From assembly GCA_029777935.1 (NCBI GenBank), contig JAKORH010000305.1, positions 1-19,462 on the forward strand: 19,462 nt of DNA, written 5' to 3'. The notes beneath the pieces were generated by a model. It saw nothing but the letters and a program-made list of their open reading frames with translations. It did not search any database and had not been told where the DNA came from. The translations under genes and the position numbers were made by a program. Position 1 is the first letter of the stretch. The number at the start of each line of letters is the position of its first letter. Source of the DNA: Pseudomonadota bacterium. Its GTDB lineage: Bacteria; Pseudomonadota; Gammaproteobacteria; Burkholderiales; Burkholderiaceae. Shown here one piece after another: positions 14,441 through 19,462 of this stretch.

Positions 14441-15310
14441 ATGGAGCTGCTGCTGTTCAACGTGTTCAACGGCCTCATTCAGGGGGCGTTCTATGCACTG
14501 ATGGCGCTGGGCCTCGCGCTGATCCTGAGCCTGAATTCGGTCATCAACATGGCGCACGGCGGCTTCCTGGTCATCGGCGCCTATCTCGCCTATACGCTCG
14601 AGCCATACCTGGGCTTCTGGGGCGCTCTGGTCGCGGGGCCGCTGGCGGCGTGCGCGATCGGGCTGGTGGTGGAGCCGATCCTGATCCGCCCGCTGTACAA
14701 GCGGCCCGATCCGCTCTACACGCTGCTGCTCACCTTCGGCCTGGCGCTGGTGATCGAGGACGTCACGCGTCGGATCTGGGGGCCCGCCGGCCTGCCGTTC
14801 CAGGTGCCCGACGTTCTGAACTCGCCGGTCAGCAGCGTGCTGTTCTTCATCACCGGCTATCGGCTGCTGGTGGTGGGCATCGTCGCCGTCGCCGCGTTCG
14901 CGTTGTACCTGCTGTTGCGGTACACGCGGCTCGGCGTGCGCATCCGCGCCGGAACGCTGGACCTCGAGACGGTCTCCGCGCTCGGCGTGAACATCTACCT
15001 GCTGCGCGCGCTGAACTTCGGCCTCGGCTGTCTGCTCGCGGGTCTCGCGGGGGTGCTGGCCGCGGGCGTGCTCGGGCTGACGCCGCCGATGGGCAACAGT
15101 CTCATCATGCCGAGCTTCGTCGCCATCATCGTCGGCGGCATCGGCAGCCTAGTCGGCAGCATCCTCGGCGGCCTGATCATCGGCACGGCGGCCGGCATCG
15201 CCACGACCTACTATCCCGCCGCGAGCGAGGCCGTGATCTACCTGATCATGCTGATCGTGCTGGTGATCCGCCCGCGCGGACTGCTGGGGCAGGAAGGCCT
15301 GTTCGAATGA
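14441..15310 (+). CDS. livH: Branched-chain amino acid-type ABC permease (LivH-like)
   Basis: A 289-residue inner-membrane permease with about eight membrane segments. Marks of the family are NVFNGLIQGAFYALMALGLA at the start, the NMAHGGFLVIGAYLAY segment (about 37-52), a cytoplasmic loop with RYTRLGVRIRAGTLDLETVSALGVN that contacts the ATPase, and GGIGSLVGSILGGLIIG. GGGAAGG-like GGGAAGG at 14426-14432 gives a ribosome site eight bases before the ATG. The gene is 82 bases after the binding protein; that gap is GC-rich with short inverted repeats but no clear terminator. It overlaps the next permease by ATGA. Confidence 0.95.
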   Translation: MELLLFNVFNGLIQGAFYALMALGLALILSLNSVINMAHGGFLVIGAYLAYTLEPYLGFWGALVAGPLAACAIGLVVEPILIRPLYKRPDPLYTLLLTFGLALVIEDVTRRIWGPAGLPFQVPDVLNSPVSSVLFFITGYRLLVVGIVAVAAFALYLLLRYTRLGVRIRAGTLDLETVSALGVNIYLLRALNFGLGCLLAGLAGVLAAGVLGLTPPMGNSLIMPSFVAIIVGGIGSLVGSILGGLIIGTAAGIATTYYPAASEAVIYLIMLIVLVIRPRGLLGQEGLFE

Positions 15311-16251
15311 CATGGCGCCGCGGCGCGTCCGCCGTGCTCTGGCTCGCGCTCGCGCTGCTGCCGTTCTGGCTGCCTTACGCGGGCGGTTACACGGCCCTGG
15401 GCACCAAGATCCTCGTCTATGGCCTCGCGGCGCTGGCGCTGAACCTGCTGCTCGGTTTCACCGGCGGCCTGTCGTTCGGCCACGCCGCGTACTTCGGGCT
15501 CGGCGCCTACGGGGCGGGGATGACGCTCAAGTACCTGGCGCCGTCGACGCCGCTCGCGATCCTGGTCGGCACGCTTGCGGGCGGCATCGCCGCCACGCTG
15601 CTGGGGCCGCTGGTGATGCGCCGGCGCGGCATCTACTTCGCGATGATCACCATCGCGATCGGCCAGCTCTTCTACTTCGTCGCCGTGCGCTGGAACGGCG
15701 TCACGGGAGGGGAGGACGGACTGGCCGGATTCGAGCGGCAGCCGCTGCATTTCGGCGGCTGGGCGTTCGACGTGCGCGACGACACGAAGTACTACTACCT
15801 CGTCTTCGTCTGCTTCGTCGTCGCCGTGTTCATCATGCGCCGCCTGCTCGCGTCGCCGCTGGGACACACCTGGCTCGCGATCCGCGAGAACCGCCGCCGC
15901 GCGCAGTTCCTCGGCGTGCGCAGCGATCTGTACCTTTGGGCGGCGTTCGCCGTCTCCGGCCTGTTCGCGGGGCTCGCGGGAACGCTGAACGCGCTGCTGT
16001 TCAACTTCACCTCGCCGCAGGACCTGCACTGGATCCTGTCCGGCGACTTCGTGATCATGATCGTGCTGGGGGGCATGCGCCGCTTCTGGGGCCCGCTGCT
16101 CGGCGTCGTGATCTTCGTGGTGGCGCAGGACTACCTGTCGAGCCTGACCGACAACTGGATGACGTTCATCGGCCTGCTGTTCGTGCTGATCGTGCTGCTG
16201 TTTCCCAGGGGCATCCTCGGGATGGTCGCGCGGCGCGGGGGTGCCTCGTGA
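15307..16251 (+). CDS. livM: Branched-chain amino acid-type ABC permease (LivM-like)
   Basis: A 314-residue second permease subunit. It has about eight membrane segments, the LNLLLGFTGGLSFGHAAYFGL motif (about 47-67), RRRGIYFAMITIAIGQ, the ATPase-contact loop SPLGHTWLAIRENRRRAQFLGV, and the closing GGMRRFWGPLLGV and LFPRGILGM. The start ATG overlaps the livH stop; the stop overlaps a GTG. The size is the common short LivM form without long extensions. Confidence 0.95.
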   Translation: MTWRRGASAVLWLALALLPFWLPYAGGYTALGTKILVYGLAALALNLLLGFTGGLSFGHAAYFGLGAYGAGMTLKYLAPSTPLAILVGTLAGGIAATLLGPLVMRRRGIYFAMITIAIGQLFYFVAVRWNGVTGGEDGLAGFERQPLHFGGWAFDVRDDTKYYYLVFVCFVVAVFIMRRLLASPLGHTWLAIRENRRRAQFLGVRSDLYLWAAFAVSGLFAGLAGTLNALLFNFTSPQDLHWILSGDFVIMIVLGGMRRFWGPLLGVVIFVVAQDYLSSLTDNWMTFIGLLFVLIVLLFPRGILGMVARRGGAS

Positions 16252-17003
16252 GCATGCTGCGTCTCGCCGGCGTCAGCCGTCACTTCGGCCGGCTGCAGGC
16301 CGTCCAGGATCTGACCTTCGAGATGCGCGAGGGCGAGCTGCGCGCGATGATCGGACCCAACGGCGCGGGCAAGACGACGTTCTTCAATCTCATCACGGGG
16401 TTCGTCGCGCCGAGCGCCGGTCGCATCTGGTTCGACGGGCGCGAGATCGGCGAGCTGCCGGTCGTGAACCGGGTGCGGCTGGGCATCGTGCGGACCTTCC
16501 AGATCACCGAGGTGTTCCACGACCTGTCGGTCTACGAGAACGTGCGCTTCGCCGTGGAGACCGCCGCCGGACTGAATGCGCGACCGTGGCTGCCGCGCGC
16601 GGCGCGCGCCGAGGTCGCGCGGCGCATCGACGAGTTGCTCGGCGCGGTGGGCCTCGAAGACAAGTCGGCGCGCGTCGTCGGCGAACTGCCGCACGGCGAC
16701 CAGCGCGTGGTGGAGATCGCGCTGGCGCTCGCGATGAATCCGCGGCTGCTGCTGCTCGACGAACCAACGGCCGGGATGGGGGACGCGGAAACCGAGCGCA
16801 TGGTCGAGCTCGTGCGGCGCCTGCATGCCGAACGGAAGCTCTCGATCCTGTTCATCGAGCACGACATGAGCATCGTGTTCGGCATCGCGCAGCGCATCAG
16901 CGTGCTCGATCGTGGCCGCCTGCTGGCCGAAGGAACGCCCGCGGAGATCTCGTGCCACGATCAGGTGCGCGCCGCCTATCTCGGCGAGGCGGCGGCGCAA
17001 TGA
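16248..17003 (+). CDS. livG: Branched-chain amino acid-type ABC ATPase (LivG-like)
   Basis: A 251-residue ATP-binding subunit. Walker A is GPNGAGKT (36-43), the Q-loop region reads VRTFQITEVF, and the signature is LPHGDQR (147-153), a variant of the usual LSYGDQR of LivG. Walker B ends with Asp171-Glu172 in LLLLDEPTAGM, and the H-loop is in FIEHDMS. I chose the GTG at 16248 because its GTGA overlaps the livM stop, as at the other junctions; an ATG two codons later is equally workable. The C-terminal YLGEAA is typical of LivG. Confidence 0.95.
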   Translation: MSMLRLAGVSRHFGRLQAVQDLTFEMREGELRAMIGPNGAGKTTFFNLITGFVAPSAGRIWFDGREIGELPVVNRVRLGIVRTFQITEVFHDLSVYENVRFAVETAAGLNARPWLPRAARAEVARRIDELLGAVGLEDKSARVVGELPHGDQRVVEIALALAMNPRLLLLDEPTAGMGDAETERMVELVRRLHAERKLSILFIEHDMSIVFGIAQRISVLDRGRLLAEGTPAEISCHDQVRAAYLGEAAAQ

Positions 17004-17704
17004 GCTCCATGCTGCAAGCACGAGAGGTCCACGCCTTCTACGGCAAGAGCCACATCCTGCACGGCGTCTCGCTCGACGTCGGCGAGGGCGAGATCGTGGC
17101 CGTGCTCGGGCGCAACGGCGCCGGCAAAACCACCACGCTGCGCAGCCTGATGGGATTGACTGCCCCGCGCGAAGGCAGCGTCACGCTGCTCGGCAAGGAC
17201 GTTACGCGCTGGCCGGCCTACCGGATCGCGCGGCTCGGCGTCGGATACGTGCCGGAGGGGCGCCGGATCTTTCCGAACCTCACCGTGCTCGAGAACCTGC
17301 GCGTTCCCGCGGTGCGCTCCGGGCCCTGGAGCCTCGAGCGCGTGTTCGCGCTGTTTCCGCGCCTGGGCGAGCGCAAGGGCCAGCTCGGGCGGCAGCTCTC
17401 GGGCGGCGAGCAGGAGATGCTCGCCATCGCGCGCCCGCTGCTGCTCAACCCGCGCATCGTGCTGCTCGACGAGCCGTCGCAGGGACTGGCGCCGCTCGTG
17501 GTGCAGGAAGTGATGAACGTGGTTCGGGCGATGCGCGGGGAAGGGCTCGCCGTGCTGCTGGTGGAGCAGAACGTCCCGCTGTCGCTGAGCGTGGCCGACC
17601 GCGCCTACATCCTCGACGACGGCCGCGTCGCCTATGCGGGTACGGCCGCCGCGCTCGAACAGGAGCGCGAGCTGGTGCACAAGCTGGCCGGCGCGACGGC
17701 GTGA
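17000..17704 (+). CDS. livF: Branched-chain amino acid-type ABC ATPase (LivF-like)
   Basis: A 234-residue second ATP-binding subunit. Walker A is GRNGAGKT (37-44), the signature LSGGEQ (133-138), Walker B IVLLDE (153-158), followed by PSQGLAPLVVQEV and the H-loop position occupied by Gln in LLVEQNVP, as is normal for LivF. YVPEGRRIFPNLTVLENL is the family hallmark. It overlaps livG by ATGA and ends the operon. Eight bases later a decayed ABC exporter fragment begins on the other strand. Confidence 0.95.
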   Translation: MSSMLQAREVHAFYGKSHILHGVSLDVGEGEIVAVLGRNGAGKTTTLRSLMGLTAPREGSVTLLGKDVTRWPAYRIARLGVGYVPEGRRIFPNLTVLENLRVPAVRSGPWSLERVFALFPRLGERKGQLGRQLSGGEQEMLAIARPLLLNPRIVLLDEPSQGLAPLVVQEVMNVVRAMRGEGLAVLLVEQNVPLSLSVADRAYILDDGRVAYAGTAAALEQERELVHKLAGATA

Positions 17705-17711
17705 CGGGCGC

Positions 17712-17925
17712 AGTCGTCCTGGCAGAGCGTCATGCTCTGCGCCAGCATCAGGCGGTGGAAATTCCAGCGCAGCGGCAGCGGCAGGTTGCCGGCCAGCGTC
17801 TGGTGCTTGAACGCCGACTGCAGCGGCGCCTCGAACTCCCCGTTGGCGGCGGTGATCAGCGTCATCAATGCGATGTACCGGCCCATGTCTGCGGTGGGGG
17901 CCCAGATGAACGCGCCGAACGCCTT
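17712..17925 (-). pseudogene. Decayed partial copy of the ABC exporter
   Basis: On the minus strand this reads KAFGAFIWAPTADMGRYIALM, then TLITAANGEFEA, PLQSAFKHQTLAGNLP and LRWNFHRLMLAQSM. It matches residues of the exporter encoded at 10858-12837 (DNA 12432-12540 and 12677-12776). Over the ~90 bases from 17731 only about six differ. Compared with the parent, 129 bases (43 codons) are missing between FEA and QSAFKH, so the frame is kept but a membrane segment is lost. It has neither the rest of the membrane domain nor the ATPase. Clearly a remnant, not a gene. Confidence 0.88.
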
Positions 17926-17978
17926 CGGCGTCGCGGTTGAAGGCCGACGGCTGGGCGATTCGCCCATGAGACTTGTGA

Positions 17979-18887
17979 TCAGCGGGCGGTTGCGTGACCG
18001 AAGGCTGCCTCGCCGCCCAAGAAGGTCTGCAGGTCCGCCAGCAATTCCTCGGGCATTTCTTCGGGAATGAAATGGCCGCAGGGGAGCGAATGGCCCCCGA
18101 CCGTCTCCGCCTTCTCCTTCCAAGTCGCGATTACATCAAAGATTGCGTGCATCTTGCCGTACTCGCCCCAGATCGCCAGCACCGGGCAGCGCACGCGCTT
18201 TGCAAGGTCGCGCTCGTCGTCCTCGAAATCGCGGGTCGCCGCCGCACGATAATCCTCCAGCGTGGCGCGGATCGTTCCCGGCAAAGCGAACGCGCGCAAG
18301 TACTCCTGAACCAAGGGCTCCTCGATGGCCCCCGCGCGGAACGTCAGCGCGCGAAACATGTGGCGCAGGAACGCCTCCGGAGCTGCCGAAATCATCATCT
18401 CGGGCAAGTCAGGTGCCTGGAAGCTGAACCAATGCCAATACGCAGCGGCCAGATGCCGGTCGGTCCTCGCAAACACGGTGTGCGTCGGCACGATGTCGAG
18501 GACACACAGCCTCGTGACGGCGTCGGGGTACTCGAGCGCTTGGCGGTGCGCCACGCGCCCGCCGCGGTCGTGACCGACCAATGCGTACATTGCATGTCCG
18601 AGCTCCAGCATCAACTCGTGCATATCGCGTGCCATGGTCGTCTTGTCATACCCGTCGCGCGGCTTGTCGGAGTCGCCATAGCCACGCAGATCGGGGCAGA
18701 CGACCGTGTACTGCCGCGCGAGCTGCGGCGCGATCTTGTGCCAGATCTGGGCGGTTTGCGGGTAACCGTGCAGGAGCGGGACCGGTGGCCCGTTGCCGCC
18801 CACCCAGAAGTTGATCTTGATGCCGTTGGCGCGGACCGCGCGTTGGTCCATCCCGGTCATGAAGTGCACTTGCTTCCTGTCTGTCAT
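17979..18887 (-). CDS. Alpha/beta-hydrolase haloacid dehalogenase, fluoroacetate dehalogenase type
   Basis: A 302-residue hydrolase that should displace halide from a haloacetate through an aspartyl ester, giving glycolate. Residues expected from the characterised Rhodopseudomonas enzyme RPA1163 are all visible: nucleophile Asp107 in GHDRGGRVAHR with Arg108 and Arg111 for the carboxylate, acid Asp131, base His272 (CGHFIPEE), and the halide pocket His152-Trp153 (AYWHWF) and Tyr213 (EDYRAAATRDFE). Oxyanion-hole LLHGYPQT is near 38-45. The ATG at 18887 was chosen over an upstream start at 18974 because GAGG lies seven bases before it and the length fits the family. It is cytoplasmic and stands alone, with no halide exporter visible nearby. 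Other haloacids or epoxides are possible substrates. Confidence 0.9.
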   Translation of the reverse strand: MTDRKQVHFMTGMDQRAVRANGIKINFWVGGNGPPVPLLHGYPQTAQIWHKIAPQLARQYTVVCPDLRGYGDSDKPRDGYDKTTMARDMHELMLELGHAMYALVGHDRGGRVAHRQALEYPDAVTRLCVLDIVPTHTVFARTDRHLAAAYWHWFSFQAPDLPEMMISAAPEAFLRHMFRALTFRAGAIEEPLVQEYLRAFALPGTIRATLEDYRAAATRDFEDDERDLAKRVRCPVLAIWGEYGKMHAIFDVIATWKEKAETVGGHSLPCGHFIPEEMPEELLADLQTFLGGEAAFGHATAR

Positions 18888-18894
18888 GGCCAGT

Positions 18895-18898
18895 CCTC
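18895..18898 (-). promoter_or_regulatory. Ribosome binding site deciding the dehalogenase start
   Basis: On the minus strand GAGG (within GCGAGGACT) stands seven bases before the ATG at 18887. The longer frame to 18974 has no comparable site and would add 29 residues not seen in this family. Confidence 0.65.
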
Positions 18899-19036
18899 GC
18901 CGAAGGAAACTGAAGTGGAGGCGGCGACGCGTTGTCTGGGGAACTGCCAGTGTGCCGTCACCGCCCTTCGGCAATCTGGCCCGAAGTCCTTGGGCGGCTT
19001 ACCGGCTGCATCGCGCGTTGAGTCGGCCTCGCAGGT

Positions 19037-19462
19037 TCACACGATCTCGAAGTACCTCTTCAATTCCCAGTCCGTCACCCCATCCTGCCACTGCCGCCAC
19101 TCCCACTCGCGCGTCAGCGCGAAGTGCTCGACGAAATCGTCGCCGAGCCAGTCGCGCGCGACGCGACTGTCCTTGAAGATCGCGGTCGTCGCTGCGAGTG
19201 AGCGCGGCGCGCGCGGGATGTTCTCGGCGCCGACGTTGGTGCCGGTGATCGGCTTGGCGGTGAGCTTCAGGTTCTTCTCGACGCCATGCAGCCCCGCCGC
19301 GATCAGCGCCGCGACCGCGAGGTACGGGTTGATGTCGCTGCCGGGGCAGCGCGTTTCCAGCCGCGTACTCTTCGGCGAGCCCGCGATCACGCGGAAGCTC
19401 GCGGTGCGGTTGTCGATGCCCCAGGTCGGCTTCACCGGCGCCCAGAAGCCGTCGACCAGCCG
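19037..19462 (-). CDS. Glutamine-synthetase-family protein, C-terminal part (cut by window end)
   Basis: About 141 C-terminal residues of a glutamine synthetase-fold ligase, which joins ammonia or an amine to glutamate with ATP. Visible are GFWAPVKPTWGIDNRTASFR, containing the NRTASFR segment that binds ATP phosphate and glutamate, then STRLETRCPGSDINPYLAVA and the helical end with LGDDFVEHFALTREWEWRQW and VTDWELKRYFEIV. The style is that of GlnA-like enzymes such as gamma-glutamylputrescine or other gamma-glutamylamide synthetases rather than classic GlnA, because the adenylylation-site region of GlnA is not seen. The start lies right of the window. 149 bases with nothing recognisable separate it from the dehalogenase gene. 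Confidence 0.92.
   Translation of the reverse strand, partial: RLVDGFWAPVKPTWGIDNRTASFRVIAGSPKSTRLETRCPGSDINPYLAVAALIAAGLHGVEKNLKLTAKPITGTNVGAENIPRAPRSLAATTAIFKDSRVARDWLGDDFVEHFALTREWEWRQWQDGVTDWELKRYFEIV

Noticed and set aside
17953..17965. Terminator hairpin GGGCGATTCGCCC after the dehalogenase gene
   Set aside because: The stem is only five to six pairs with a tiny loop and there is no T-run on either strand.

Overview
This is a GC-rich (roughly two-thirds G+C) stretch of a Gram-negative chromosome, most likely a betaproteobacterium of the Burkholderiales type. The signs are an orphan Bug/TctC-type periplasmic receptor, a Tat-exported branched-chain amino acid type binding protein with its Liv transporter, a FadR-type GntR regulator, and palindromic REP-like repeats of the family whose chance peptides read like 'DSRFRGND' and 'TPAKAGAQ'. 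Species cannot be told from the window. Every gene call rests on reading the translated sequence; no database search was made.

Layout. (1) 1-86 is the antisense remnant of a tartrate/isopropylmalate-type dehydrogenase, joined abruptly near base 87 to the C-terminal part of an aldehyde dehydrogenase (to 851). (2) 877-8719 is one dense plus-strand run: Bug receptor, TauE/SafE membrane protein, GntR/FCD regulator, then a 2-oxoacid:ferredoxin oxidoreductase (KorAB-like) module. The module consists of a TPP-binding beta subunit, a two-cluster ferredoxin, an alpha subunit, a fusion of a beta-like domain that has lost its TPP motif with a gamma subunit, an FAD protein with a cysteine cluster, a second ferredoxin of a different type and a 67-residue unknown protein. 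Most junctions are ATGA overlaps or a few bases. The exception is a 199-base gap filled by four REP-like palindromes, which is itself open as a 68-codon frame with ATGA overlaps at both ends. (3) A rhodanese (8834) and a secreted DUF4139-type protein (9362) follow, separated from the run by a compound repeat. (4) A minus-strand ABC exporter (10858-12837) converges on the DUF4139 gene; its last ~40 codons are a REP-like element. (5) 13114-17704 is a complete HAAT/Liv uptake operon. (6) Directly after livF lies a decayed partial copy of the ABC exporter (17712-17925) with an in-frame 129-base deletion. (7) On the minus strand are a haloacid (fluoroacetate-type) dehalogenase with all expected pocket residues and the C-terminal part of a glutamine-synthetase-family gene cut by the window end.

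How it may work together (inference): the Bug receptor, regulator and aldehyde dehydrogenase suggest uptake and breakdown of an organic acid. The Kor-like module would oxidise a 2-oxoacid with CoA and pass electrons to ferredoxins and, perhaps, through the FAD protein to another carrier. The beta-like/gamma fusion, the second ferredoxin and the flavoprotein make this an unusual version of the enzyme and the best candidate for an undescribed system here.
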